Shown: positions 51,271 to 59,661 of the stretch, in pieces | Layout of the letters: each line of letters opens with the position of its first letter | Position numbering within the stretch: position 1 is the first letter of the stretch | From: an uncultured Dehalococcoidia bacterium | GTDB lineage: Bacteria; Chloroflexota; Dehalococcoidia; Bin125 | NCBI GenBank assembly: GCA_958295515.1 | Contig: CATQGW010000001.1 | Coordinates: forward strand, 372,001-436,000 | Reading direction: 5' to 3' | DNA length: 64,000 nt | The notes under the pieces: generated by a model | Databases searched by the model: none | The model's input: only the letters and a program-made list of their open reading frames with translations | Told to the model about the DNA's origin: nothing | Translations under genes and position numbers: made by a program

Positions 51271-51588
51271 ATGCCCAACGATGAGGTCTACGAGGCGCTG
51301 GCCGCCGCATTCGAAGCCAGCCGCCCGGTCGCGCTGGCCACGGTCGCGCAAACACTCGGCAGCACCCCGCGCAAAACCGGCGCAAAAATGTTGGTGCGCG
51401 AAGACGGCAGCTTCGTCGGCACCATCGGCGGCGGCTGCGGCGAGGCTGAGGTCTGGCAGGAAGCCATGGAAGCCCTCGAAGAGGGCGACCCCCGCATCGT
51501 CACCGTCGACCTCACCGAACCGACCGACGGCGAAGACAAAATCTGCGGCGGCATCATGCGCATCTTCGTCGAACGCCTCGAAGCCTGA
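51271..51588 (+). CDS. XdhC/CoxI N-terminal-domain protein
   Basis: A 105-residue protein corresponding to the first XdhC/CoxI domain alone: VALATVAQTLGSTPRKTGAKMLVREDGSFVGTIGGGCGEAEVWQEA is the family core, with the Cys of GGGC retained (the neighbour's equivalent is GGGALE). In many genomes this small protein and the Rossmann-domain protein together make up the functional factor, so the two adjacent genes are probably partners. TAAGAT about 23 bases upstream is a possible separate -10. Confidence 0.85.
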   Translation: MPNDEVYEALAAAFEASRPVALATVAQTLGSTPRKTGAKMLVREDGSFVGTIGGGCGEAEVWQEAMEALEEGDPRIVTVDLTEPTDGEDKICGGIMRIFVERLEA

Positions 51589-51619
51589 CCACCCGCCCCC
51601 ACAACCCCGCGACCCCGGA

Positions 51620-52099
51620 TCAGGCAAGCAGCATGACCGCCGGATCATCCCCATAGCGCAGCCGAAACTCAAAATACCGCAACACATCCAACCCCAGCAG
51701 GCTCGGTGTTCGTTGCGCCCCTTCTCGATGCTCCCAGAAGTGGACAGGCTCATTCGGGTCGGATTCGGCGATCAGAATCGGAAGATGCAGGGCAAGTTCC
51801 AGGTCGTCATCGGTGACTATCCAGAGGTCTGCGTATTCCACGAAGTGGGCGGCGGATCCACCCACCCCGATCGTCGCGACGCGCGCGCGTCCGCTGGCGA
51901 AGTCGGGCTCCAGGTACGGCTCTCCGAACAGCTCGTGCGCATCCGCCGCGCTGATCGTGGTGAGATCCGCGCCCGTGTCGATGCGGAACACAATCTGCCC
52001 GCGTTCGCCGCGAATTTCGACATCAACGGGCACAACCGGCCGGCCCGGGGTATCGAACGGAGCGGGGAACGGCGCCTCCGGCAGTTCGAAGAAGGCCAC
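51620..52099 (-). CDS. Retropepsin-like aspartic protease-fold protein
   Basis: A 159-residue protein with a single aspartic-protease half: the catalytic triad is RIDTGADLTTIS near residue 41, preceded by a VPVDVEIRG strand and followed by the second conserved element LLGLDVLRYFEFRL near 135, the retropepsin pattern. Such proteins act as homodimers, if at all. There is no signal peptide. It lies 7 bases after a small gene of the DUF5678 type on the same strand, a pairing that suggests a two-gene module of unknown role. Confidence 0.75.
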   Translation of the reverse strand: MAFFELPEAPFPAPFDTPGRPVVPVDVEIRGERGQIVFRIDTGADLTTISAADAHELFGEPYLEPDFASGRARVATIGVGGSAAHFVEYADLWIVTDDDLELALHLPILIAESDPNEPVHFWEHREGAQRTPSLLGLDVLRYFEFRLRYGDDPAVMLLA

Positions 52100-52106
52100 G
52101 GCGTGA

Positions 52107-52415
52107 TCAGAGGGTGAAGATCAGCGGGCGAGTGTGGGTAAAGCGGCGCACCGCACTCCGCCGCTCCGCTTCGCTCAGGGAGTCGCGCAGCGTTCGCAGA
52201 TCGCTGTCGATCACAACTTGGCAATCGCCGTAGACGCAAATCCAACGATTCGGGTGTTCGCAGCGCAAGGACTCCCAGCGCGCGTCCAGGTGTTCGCGGT
52301 TCCTGCGCTGGCGGTCGCGTTCCGCACATTCTTCCTCAGTCAGCTTGCGCCTCCTGATCAGCCCGATGGCACCGTCCTCTTCTCGCTCCTGGTCGGGCCT
52401 CGTCTGCGTGGTCAT
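52107..52415 (-). CDS. Small DUF5678-like protein
   Basis: A 102-residue charged protein. The first half (LTEEECAERDRQRRNREHLDARWESL) is a likely amphipathic helix; the second has EHPNRWICVYGDCQVVIDSDLRTLRDSL, resembling the short DUF5678 unit (GKWVAVxxGxVVAxGxxLxxL). It is followed by the retropepsin-like gene after 7 bases, and the FTR-like gene ends 12 bases upstream, so three small genes probably share a transcript. Function unknown. Confidence 0.55.
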   Translation of the reverse strand: MTTQTRPDQEREEDGAIGLIRRRKLTEEECAERDRQRRNREHLDARWESLRCEHPNRWICVYGDCQVVIDSDLRTLRDSLSEAERRSAVRRFTHTRPLIFTL

Positions 52416-52427
52416 GGCGGTTGCCTC

Positions 52428-52805
52428 CTACAGGTCGACCATCAGGTCTTCCTTGAGCGGCTTCTTGTCCTCGGGCAGCGTGAAGAAGTTGCAGAAACAC
52501 GTGCCCTCGAAATCCACCAGCCCGTTGATCACCGGCTCGCAGACGCAGATCGAATCGTCGTTGTTCGCCGGCTGGCAGGGGCAGTAGAACTTCCCGAAGC
52601 GCAGGCGCATGTTGACGAAATCTTCGATCGTCTGGTCGGCGTTCATCAGGATGTAGCCGCGCTCCTCGCAGAAGCGATCGGCCAGCTCGCGCATCTCGTC
52701 GCGGTACTGGTCGCGCAGGCGCACCTCTTCCTCGGACGGCAGGTCGGTGATTTGCCCTTCGGCATTCGTGTCGGCGTTCGTGTTGGCGTTCGTCTCGGCG
52801 CTCAT
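52428..52805 (-). CDS. Ferredoxin-thioredoxin-reductase catalytic-subunit-like protein
   Basis: A 125-residue protein with six cysteines in three CxC pairs: FYCPCQ near residue 74, CVCEPVI nine residues after the first pair and GTCFCNFF thirteen further on. The order CPC...CxC...CxC and the surrounding residues match FTR beta chains, which hold a [4Fe-4S] cluster beside a redox disulfide; plant enzymes have 16 and 8 residues between the pairs, so the spacing here differs. The N-terminal ~15 residues are a (N-A-[N/D]-T) repeat. It overlaps the pepA stop by four bases. It is likely to reduce a thiol partner, but no thioredoxin is nearby. Confidence 0.72.
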   Translation of the reverse strand: MSAETNANTNADTNAEGQITDLPSEEEVRLRDQYRDEMRELADRFCEERGYILMNADQTIEDFVNMRLRFGKFYCPCQPANNDDSICVCEPVINGLVDFEGTCFCNFFTLPEDKKPLKEDLMVDL

Positions 52806-54316
52806 GAGTCGTTCCCTTCGGCTGCGGCGCGGGCTTCGGCGAAGCGCACCAGCGAGCGGACAGGGATGCCCGTCGCCCCCTTCACAAACACTCCGCGCGT
52901 TTTGTTGGCATCGTCGGTGCCGGCCATATCGAGATGCGCCCAGGGCGTCTCGCCGGCGAAGCGGGCCAAAAACTTAGCCGCCGTGATCGCACCCGCCAGA
53001 CGCCCCCCTGTGTTCTTGATGTCCGCCACCTGGCTGCGAATCTGCTCCTCGTACTCGCTGAACATCGGCAGCTGCCAGAACTTCTCGCCCGCCGCCTTGC
53101 CCGCGTCGATCACCTCCCGCGCCAATTCGTCGTCGTTGGCCATCACGCCGGTCGCCACATCGCCCAGCGCGACCGCGCAGGCGCCCGTCAGCGTGGCCAC
53201 ATCGATCAGCGGCGAAAGACCGAGGTGGTTGGCATACGACAGCGCGTCGGCCAGCACCAGCCGCCCTTCGGCGTCGGTGTTGATCACCTCGATCGTCGTG
53301 CCGTTCATCGCCGTCAGCAGGTCGCCCGGCTTAATCGCCGCGCCGCCCGGCATGTTCTCGGTGCAGGGCGCGAGCGCGGTCACGTTGATCGGCAGGCCGA
53401 GATCGGCGATCGCCCCCATCGAGGCCACCACCGCCGCCGCCCCGCTCATATCCTGCTTCATCGCCTCCATATTCGCCGCCGGCTTGATCGAGATGCCGCC
53501 CGTATCGAAGGTGATCCCCTTGCCGCAGTAGCCCAGCCCCGCCTCCTCGCCGCCGCCGCGGTGGCGCAGGATCAGGAAGCGCGCCGGCTGGTGCGAGCCG
53601 GCCGCCACGCCGAGAAACGAGCCCATCCCCAGCTCGCGGGCGGCCGCTTCATCGAGAATCTCGATCTCGACATCATGCTCGCCCGCCCAAGCCTCGGCGC
53701 GCGCCGCCAGCTCCGTCGGCGTCAACACATTGCTCGGTTCGTTCGCCAGATCGCGCGCAAAGTTCGCCGCGCCGGCCAGCGCTCGTCCCCGCGAGACGCC
53801 GCGCCCAATCGCCCCCGGCTCACCGCCGAACAGCGTCGCCGCCTCCAGCGTGTTGGGCGTCTTGGTCGGCGTCCGATGGCGGTCGAAGCGGTAGAGGCCG
53901 AGTTCAAGCCCCTCCGCGATCGCCGAACCGAGCTCCTCGCGCGTCCAGCCGCAGCCCTCGCCGTCCACCGCCACGCCCACCGTGCCCCCGCCGATCTCAC
54001 GCGCCTTGCGCGCAGCGCGCGCAGCGGCGTTGCGCACATCGTCCAGCTCGGCCTGCTCAGGCTTACCGATCCCGGCCAGCACAACGCGCCCCGCCGGGAT
54101 GCGCCCAAAGCTGTGCAGCAGCACCGTTTCGCTCTTGCCGCCCTCCAGCTCGCCCGATTCCACGAGCGGAGCCAGCCCGCCGTCGAGCGCGTCGTTGAGC
54201 GCCCCGGCCGTACCGCTGCTGATCAGATCGTCGCCCTTGGTGGTGAAGATGATCAGGTGATCGACTTCGGCCTCAAGCGGCGCACCGCCGCTGGTTGCGA
54301 TATCCATAGCGTTCAT
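52802..54316 (-). CDS. pepA: Leucyl aminopeptidase (M17)
   Basis: A 504-residue M17 peptidase. The N-terminal macro-like domain covers ~160 residues; the catalytic domain has the metal/substrate Lys in GKGITFDTGGISIKPAANMEAMKQDMSG near residue 262-290 and the family signature NTDAEGRLVLADALSYA near 343. All metal ligands (Lys, Asp, Asp, Asp, Glu) are present. It removes N-terminal residues from peptides as a cytosolic hexamer. GGAACGGG precedes the ATG; a second ATG three codons on is also usable. The FTR-like gene overlaps its end. Confidence 0.93.
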   Translation of the reverse strand: MNAMDIATSGGAPLEAEVDHLIIFTTKGDDLISSGTAGALNDALDGGLAPLVESGELEGGKSETVLLHSFGRIPAGRVVLAGIGKPEQAELDDVRNAAARAARKAREIGGGTVGVAVDGEGCGWTREELGSAIAEGLELGLYRFDRHRTPTKTPNTLEAATLFGGEPGAIGRGVSRGRALAGAANFARDLANEPSNVLTPTELAARAEAWAGEHDVEIEILDEAAARELGMGSFLGVAAGSHQPARFLILRHRGGGEEAGLGYCGKGITFDTGGISIKPAANMEAMKQDMSGAAAVVASMGAIADLGLPINVTALAPCTENMPGGAAIKPGDLLTAMNGTTIEVINTDAEGRLVLADALSYANHLGLSPLIDVATLTGACAVALGDVATGVMANDDELAREVIDAGKAAGEKFWQLPMFSEYEEQIRSQVADIKNTGGRLAGAITAAKFLARFAGETPWAHLDMAGTDDANKTRGVFVKGATGIPVRSLVRFAEARAAAEGNDS

Positions 54317-54396
54317 CCCGTTCCAGCGCGCCCCGCGGCGCAGGAATACCGTGTCTCAGCCGATGCTACAGCCCGCGCGCTCGATACCGTGCGGGA

Positions 54397-55302
54397 ATGA
54401 CGCTGCATAGAGCCTGCGCAAAGCGATGGTCGTCGCTGCCGTCCGGCGCGCGCGAGTTCCTGCGCGAGCTGGGAATCGTCGCCGCAGCAGGCTTGCTCTA
54501 CTTCCTCGTGCGCGGCGCGGTGCGGGACCGCGCCGACGAAGCCTTCGAGCGCGCCCGCGCGCTGCTCGCCCTCGAAGAGCGGCTGGGCATCGCCTGGGAA
54601 ACCGCCATCCACGAAGCCGCGCTCAGCGCCGACTGGATCGTCGACCTCGCCAACATCGTCTACTTCTGGGGCCACATGCCGCTGCTGATCGTGCTCGCCC
54701 TCTGGCTCTGGCTGCGGCATCGCTCGATCTGGCGCGGCCTGCGAGCGGCGCTGCTCGCCTCCGCGCTGCTGGGCATCGCCTGCTACGTGATCTGGCCCAC
54801 CGCCCCGCCCCGCCTGATGCCCGAGTTGGGCTACGTCGACACCCTCGCCTGGCGCGCCGCCGCCTCCTACCAGGCGCAGGAAGTCGGCCCGTTCGTCAAT
54901 CCCTACGCCGCCCTGCCCAGCCTGCATGTCGGCTGGGCGCTGCTGGCCGGCGCGGCCTGCTGGCGCGTCGCACGCTCGCAAGCGGGCGCGCGACGCGCGC
55001 TCTGGCTGCTGGGAGCCGCATTGATTCCCGTCTCGCAGACCTGGGCGGTCGTCGCCACCGCCAACCACTGGCTGCTTGACGCCGCCGCCGGCGCGGCGGT
55101 CGTGGCCCTGGCTGCGCTGCTCGCCTACACCGCTGCGCGGCTTCGGCCTAACATCGCGTGGAGGCCGCCGCGCCTGGCGGCGGCGCGCTGGAGCTGGAGA
55201 GATCAGGATGCAGATCGTCACCACCGAAACCATACCCGGACGCACCATTGTCGAAGCTCTCGGAGTCGTGTACATGGCCACGCTCGACGACCCTGTTCGT
55301 AA
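54397..55302 (+). CDS. PAP2-superfamily membrane phosphatase
   Basis: About five or six membrane spans from residue ~25. The phosphatase motifs are degenerate but visible: PSLHVGWA (motif 2, with the catalytic His) near residue 180 and NHWLLDAAAG (motif 3, SRxxxxxHxxxD-like) near 228, with WPTAPPRLMPELGY before them as in inositol-phosphorylceramide-synthase/AUR1-type members. Acts on lipid phosphates at the membrane. TACCGT lies 6 bases before the ATG and no ribosome site is seen. The frame continues ~95 bases into the next gene with a basic tail of no recognisable fold, so the natural C-terminus may be an accident of a lost stop. Confidence 0.78.
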   Translation: MTLHRACAKRWSSLPSGAREFLRELGIVAAAGLLYFLVRGAVRDRADEAFERARALLALEERLGIAWETAIHEAALSADWIVDLANIVYFWGHMPLLIVLALWLWLRHRSIWRGLRAALLASALLGIACYVIWPTAPPRLMPELGYVDTLAWRAAASYQAQEVGPFVNPYAALPSLHVGWALLAGAACWRVARSQAGARRALWLLGAALIPVSQTWAVVATANHWLLDAAAGAAVVALAALLAYTAARLRPNIAWRPPRLAAARWSWRDQDADRHHRNHTRTHHCRSSRSRVHGHARRPCS

Positions 55303-55447
55303 AGGGGGGAAAATAGACGCCCCTCAGCTCGTAGGGGATGCGAAAATGCTCAGGGCCGACGCGATCGTTGGCCTCCGCATCGCCCCGCTGGGGGGGAAAT
55401 ACGCAGAGGGAGTTATCATGTTCGGTACTGCCGTCCGGCTGGCCTAG
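55208..55447 (+). CDS. YbjQ-family (UPF0145) protein, copy 1
   Basis: A 79-residue protein with the YbjQ/DUF74 pattern: MQIVTTETIPGRTIVEALGVVYM at the start and RADAIVGLRI...YAEGVIMFGTAVRL at the end. The middle is shorter and less typical than in the neighbouring copy. YbjQ proteins form pentamers with no proven biochemical role. GGAGAGATCAGG precedes the ATG, and TAACAT at 55149-55154 is a possible -10 inside the PAP2 gene. It overlaps the PAP2 3' end by 95 bases. Confidence 0.8.
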   Translation: MQIVTTETIPGRTIVEALGVVYMATLDDPVRKGGKIDAPQLVGDAKMLRADAIVGLRIAPLGGKYAEGVIMFGTAVRLA

Positions 55448-55479
55448 CGCCTCAATTTGGCGAAATTGGAGATGATGCA

Positions 55480-55794
55480 ATGCAGATCGTCACGACCCAG
55501 TCCGTGCCGGGCCGCGAAATCGATGAATCGCTCGGCCTGGTGGTCGCCAACACCGTGCGCGCGCGCAACATCGGGCGCGACATCCTCGCCGGACTCAAAG
55601 GCCTGGTCGGCGGCGAAATCACCGCCTACACCCAGCTGATGGTCGAAGCCCGCGAACAAGCGCTCCGCGAGCTCGAAGCAGAAGCCGGCAAACTCAACGC
55701 CGACGCCGTGGTCGGCACCCGCCTCATGACCTCGAACATCGCCGACTACGTCGCCGAGGTCTACATCTACGGCACCGCCGTCAAGCTCAAGTAG
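55480..55794 (+). CDS. YbjQ-family (UPF0145) protein, copy 2
   Basis: A 104-residue canonical YbjQ: MQIVTTQSVPGREIDESLGLVVANTVRARNIGRDILAGLKGLVGGEI, then AREQALRELEAEAGKLNADAVVGTRL and a terminal VYIYGTAVKL. This is the full-length form, with the arginine-containing loop missing from copy 1. Tandem arrangement (32 bases apart) suggests duplication and possibly hetero-oligomers. GGAGATGATGCA precedes the ATG. Function unknown. Confidence 0.9.
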   Translation: MQIVTTQSVPGREIDESLGLVVANTVRARNIGRDILAGLKGLVGGEITAYTQLMVEAREQALRELEAEAGKLNADAVVGTRLMTSNIADYVAEVYIYGTAVKLK

Positions 55795-55806
55795 GCGGCG
55801 CGCGTC

Positions 55807-56142
55807 TCAGTTCTGGTGCTGGAAAATCGGCAGCGGCGCCAGCGGCGCGTAAATCTCCACGCTCAGCTCATAAACCTGGTCCGCCCAGCGCTCCCAATCG
55901 CGCCGCGCCTGCTGCGCCTCCTGCGAGGAGAGCGCCGATTGCACCACCGACTCGTCCTCGAAGGCGTAGCCCATCAGATGGCTGCCCGCGATCGGCTGCT
56001 GCCCGCGCACCCGGAACGCCGAGACGATGCCCGGAATCTCCAGCACGTGCGGCAGGTGCGTCTCCCGGTGCCAGAGCTCGAACTCGTCCAGCACCCCGGG
56101 GTCCAGCCGCGCGCGGACGATCATGATCGGGTGCGTTTCCAT
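55807..56142 (-). CDS. Dimeric alpha/beta-barrel (EthD/DUF4286-like) protein
   Basis: A 111-residue protein with a ferredoxin-like beta-alpha-beta pattern: [42 protein letters not shown], then [32 protein letters not shown]. The [19 protein letters not shown] portion is typical of EthD-like and related stress-barrel proteins, which dimerise around a small-molecule pocket. The role is unknown. Convergent with copy 2 of ybjQ, 12 bases apart, and divergent from rpsO. Confidence 0.72.
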   Translation of the reverse strand: METHPIMIVRARLDPGVLDEFELWHRETHLPHVLEIPGIVSAFRVRGQQPIAGSHLMGYAFEDESVVQSALSSQEAQQARRDWERWADQVYELSVEIYAPLAPLPIFQHQN

Positions 56143-56189
56143 TCACTCAGTGTCCCACGTTGCGCAAGATGGTTCGAGTACCGCGCCGC

Positions 56190-56209
56190 CGCACGCCGTT
56201 CAGCGTGCG
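56190..56209. promoter_or_regulatory. Hairpin in the rpsO leader/promoter region
   Basis: Arms CGCACGC and GCGTGCG form a 7-bp perfect stem around a 6-base loop. GATACAT at 56215-56221, with TG two bases ahead, is a plausible extended -10 for rpsO, in which case the hairpin lies in the promoter and would act on upstream transcripts as a terminator rather than on rpsO itself. Confidence 0.3.
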
Positions 56210-56298
56210 GCTGTGATACATTCGCAGCGTTCGGACCGACGCCGATGAGCGGGTCAGGAAGGACCCTCGGCGCGGCGAACCACCCGCAGAGACGCAGG

Positions 56299-56565
56299 AT
56301 GCTGAGCAGGGACGAAAAAACCGCCATCGCGCGCGAACACGGTCGCCACGAGACCGACACCGGCTCGCCGGAGGTGCAGGTGGCGCAGTTGACCGAACGC
56401 ATCACGCGGCTCACCGCCCATCTGCGCGAGCACAAGCACGACTACGCCACGCGGCGCGCGCTGTTGAAGCTGGTCGGCCGTCGCCGTCGCCAGCTCTCCT
56501 ACCTGAACCGCGAGGACGTGGGCCGCTACCGCGCGCTGATCGCCGAGCTGGGACTGCGGCGCTGA
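56299..56565 (+). CDS. rpsO: 30S ribosomal protein S15
   Basis: An 88-residue S15 of normal size. It opens [35 protein letters not shown] and ends [37 protein letters not shown], covering the 16S rRNA-binding helices. It binds the central domain of 16S rRNA early in 30S assembly. pnp follows after 138 bases, the conserved rpsO-pnp order. Confidence 0.97.
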   Translation: MLSRDEKTAIAREHGRHETDTGSPEVQVAQLTERITRLTAHLREHKHDYATRRALLKLVGRRRRQLSYLNREDVGRYRALIAELGLRR

Positions 56566-56703
56566 ACCACGCCGCAGCTGCGCCGAGCGGGCTGAGAAAC
56601 AGCGACACCGACCCCCAAACGAACTGGGTCCCCGCCTGCCGCGGGAGTCGCGCGCTACAACAGGCCTGAGCAACAGGCCGAGCAACAGAAATCTGGAGCA
56701 GCA

Positions 56704-59535
56704 ATGACATACACGGTTGAGGCGGAGATCGCCGGGCGAACGCTGACCATCGAGCAGGGACGACTCGCCCACCAGGCCGGCGGCGCAGTCACGGTGCGCT
56801 ACGGCGACACCATGCTGCTGGGCACCGCGACCGCTTCCAAGCCGCGCCCCGGCATCGACTTCTTCCCCCTGTCGGTCGAATTCGAGGAGCGGCTCTACGC
56901 CGCCGGGCGCATCCCCGGCTCCTTCTTCCGCCGCGAAGGCCGGCCGACCACCGCCGCCGTGCTCTCCGCTCGCCTCACCGACCGGCCGATCCGCCCGCTT
57001 TTCCCCAAGGGCTACAACGACGACACTCAGCTGATCATCACCATCTTCTCCGTCGATATGGAGAACCCGCCCGACACGCTCGGCACCATCGCCGCCAGCG
57101 CCGCGCTCTGCGTCTCCGATGTCCCCTTCGACGGCCCCGTCGCCTCCGTGCGGATCGGGCACGTGGACGGCGAGCTGATCCTGCAGCCGACCTTCGCGCA
57201 GCTGGAAGAGAGCGACCTAAACCTGATCGTCGCCGGCACCCACGACGCGATCACCATGGTCGAGGCCGAAGCCGGCGAAGTGCCCGAGTCGCTGCTGGTC
57301 GACGCGCTGGCGCTGGGCCAGGAAGCGATCACCACGATCTGCGAACTGCAGCAGGAGCTGGCCGCCGAGGTCGGCGCCGACAAGCGCGAGTTCGCCCCCG
57401 CCGCGATCGACCCCGACGCCTTCGCCTTCGTCGATGAGCGCGGCCGCGAGGACCTCGAAGCCGCCTTCAGCGCCCGCACCGACAAGGCCGAGACCGACGC
57501 CCGCCGCAAGGCAGTGCGCGCCGCCGTGCTCGATGCCGTCCCCGAGGGCGAAGACAACGCCCCTTACGCCGACGCCTTCGGCGAGCTCGAAAAGCAGATC
57601 GTCCGCGCCAACATCCTCGAACGCGGCGAGCGCCCCGACGGGCGCGGCACGGCCGACCTCCGCGCGCTCAGCGCCGAGACCGGACTCGTCCCCCGCACCC
57701 ACGGCTCCGGCCTCTTCCAGCGCGGCGAAACCCAGGTGCTCTCCTTCACCACCCTCGCCGGCAGCGGCATGGCGCAGCGCCTCGACGACCTCAACCCCGA
57801 GGACAGCAAGCGCTTCATGCACCACTACAACTTCCCGCCCTTCTCCACCGGCGAGACCGGCCGCGTCGGCAACCCCAGCCGACGCTCCATCGGCCACGGC
57901 ATGCTCGGCGAGCGCGCGATGCAGGCAATCCTCCCGCCCTTCGAGGAATTCCCCTACACCATCCGCATCGTCTCCGAGGTGCTCGCCTCCAACGGCAGCA
58001 CCTCCATGGCCAGCGTCTGCGCCTCCGTCCTCTCGATGATGGACGCCGGCGTCCCCATCCGCACCCCCATCGCCGGCATCGCCATGGGCCTGATCAAGAA
58101 CGACGACGATGTCGCCATCCTCACCGACATCGCCGGCCTCGAGGATCACCTCGGCGATATGGACTTCAAAGTCGCCGGCAGCCGCGAGGGCGTAACCGCG
58201 CTGCAGATGGACATGAAGGTCAAGGGCATCGACCTCGAAATCCTCGCCCGCGCGCTCGATCAGGCGCGCGACGCTCGGCTCGAAATCATGGACGTGATGA
58301 TCGAGTGCATCTCCGAGCCCCGCGAGGAAATGTCCCCGCACGCCCCGCGCATCCTGCGCATCGATGTGCCGAAGGACAAGATCGGCCAGCTGATCGGTCC
58401 CGGCGGTCGCGCGATTCGCGCCCTGCAGGACGAGACCGGCGCGGAAATCAGCGTCGAGGACGATGGCGCGGTCTTCATCACCGCCGTCAACGCCGCCTCC
58501 GGCAAGGCCGCCTACGACCGCATCGAAGGCCTCACCCGCGAAATCGAGCCCGGCCAGGTTTACACCGGCAAAGTCGTGCGCATCCTGCCCTTCGGCGCGT
58601 TCGTCGAAATGATGCCCGGCAAGGACGCCCTGGTGCACATCTCCGAACTCGCCGACCATCACGTCGATCGCGTCGAAGATGTCGTCAACGTGGGCGACGA
58701 AGTGACCGTGATGGTCACCGAGATCGACAACCTCGGCCGCGTCAACGCCTCCTGCAAGGCGCTGCTCGACGGCGCCGGCGAGCGCGGCGAAGGCCGCCCG
58801 CCCCGCGAACGCGCCCCCCGTGAGCGCTCCCCGCGCCGCGGCGGAGACGACGACCGCCGCGAACGACGCCCCCAGCAGCGCGACCGACGCCCGCGCCAGC
58901 GGCGCGACGACGATGAGGGCAGCGGCTACGGCGCTCCGCGCGAACGCCGCCCCCGCCGGCGCAGCGACGACGATGAGCGCAGCGATTACGGCGCTCCGCG
59001 CGACCGACGCCCGCGTCAGCGGCGCGACGACGATGAGGGCAGCGGCTATGGCGCTCCGCGCGAGCGCCGCCCGCGCTTCGAAGAGCCCGAGGAAGAGCGC
59101 CCGACCGCGGAGCTGCCCCAGGACGACGCGCCGGAGGCGCAGATCGAGGCCGAGGCTCCGCCCGAGGTCGAGGAACGCGAAGAGCGCGAAGAGCGCGAAG
59201 AGCGTGAGGAACGCGAAGAGCGAGTCGGAAGCGCCGCCGCCGCGCCGATCGTGCAGCCGCGCGAGGGCGCGCCCCGTCGCCGCCGCCGCCGCCGCCGCGC
59301 CGGCGCTCCCGACGGCCAGTCCGGGCAGAGCGCCCCGCGCGACGACGACAGCGACGATCCGTCGCCGCCCAGCGAGGAGCCGGAGGAGCGGCAGCCCGAC
59401 TCGCACATGGGCAACCGCCGCACCGGCCGCGGCATCCTCTCGCGCGTCGGCCTCCGCCGCGAAGACCAGCCCGGCGACGGCCCGCCCCCGCCCCCGCCCC
59501 CGCCGCGCTCCGACTTCGGCGCCCCCCGCGGCTAA
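56704..59535 (+). CDS. pnp: Polyribonucleotide nucleotidyltransferase with long disordered tail
   Basis: A 943-residue PNPase. Two RNase PH-like domains fill residues ~1-540 ([51 protein letters not shown]; catalytic region [25 protein letters not shown]), then KH at ~550-610 ([15 protein letters not shown]) and S1 at ~615-685 ([20 protein letters not shown]). Most PNPases end near 700; here ~250 more residues follow, rich in Arg, Asp and Glu, with a 20-residue repeat, an acidic (E-R-E) run and a proline-rich end. The tail may bind RNA or degradosome partners. The enzyme degrades RNA 3'-5' with phosphate. Confidence 0.95.
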   Translation: MTYTVEAEIAGRTLTIEQGRLAHQAGGAVTVRYGDTMLLGTATASKPRPGIDFFPLSVEFEERLYAAGRIPGSFFRREGRPTTAAVLSARLTDRPIRPLFPKGYNDDTQLIITIFSVDMENPPDTLGTIAASAALCVSDVPFDGPVASVRIGHVDGELILQPTFAQLEESDLNLIVAGTHDAITMVEAEAGEVPESLLVDALALGQEAITTICELQQELAAEVGADKREFAPAAIDPDAFAFVDERGREDLEAAFSARTDKAETDARRKAVRAAVLDAVPEGEDNAPYADAFGELEKQIVRANILERGERPDGRGTADLRALSAETGLVPRTHGSGLFQRGETQVLSFTTLAGSGMAQRLDDLNPEDSKRFMHHYNFPPFSTGETGRVGNPSRRSIGHGMLGERAMQAILPPFEEFPYTIRIVSEVLASNGSTSMASVCASVLSMMDAGVPIRTPIAGIAMGLIKNDDDVAILTDIAGLEDHLGDMDFKVAGSREGVTALQMDMKVKGIDLEILARALDQARDARLEIMDVMIECISEPREEMSPHAPRILRIDVPKDKIGQLIGPGGRAIRALQDETGAEISVEDDGAVFITAVNAASGKAAYDRIEGLTREIEPGQVYTGKVVRILPFGAFVEMMPGKDALVHISELADHHVDRVEDVVNVGDEVTVMVTEIDNLGRVNASCKALLDGAGERGEGRPPRERAPRERSPRRGGDDDRRERRPQQRDRRPRQRRDDDEGSGYGAPRERRPRRRSDDDERSDYGAPRDRRPRQRRDDDEGSGYGAPRERRPRFEEPEEERPTAELPQDDAPEAQIEAEAPPEVEEREEREEREEREEREERVGSAAAAPIVQPREGAPRRRRRRRRAGAPDGQSGQSAPRDDDSDDPSPPSEEPEERQPDSHMGNRRTGRGILSRVGLRREDQPGDGPPPPPPPPRSDFGAPRG
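58881..59060. repeat. 60-bp tandem repeat encoding the PNPase tail
   Basis: Three 60-base units with a partial fourth; the protein unit is 20 residues centred on [18 protein letters not shown]. Units 1 and 3 are nearly identical and unit 2 differs ([17 protein letters not shown]), suggesting higher-order duplication. Length is a multiple of three, so copy-number change keeps frame. Confidence 0.88.
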
Positions 59536-59661
59536 ACCCGCCGAAGCCAGTCAACAGCTCCGCCGCAACCGGCTCCCGTCACGACCCGCCCCAGTCCTGT
59601 CGTACCCGCGCCCTACCCGCGCTCGATACCGTGTAACCCGCATGCGCGAAGGGAGGACCTG

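Noticed and set aside
57217-59406. A 729-codon minus-strand ORF inside pnp
   Set aside because: Antisense shadow of pnp; the Gly/Ala/Val/Asp-rich text is what antisense of this codon usage gives.
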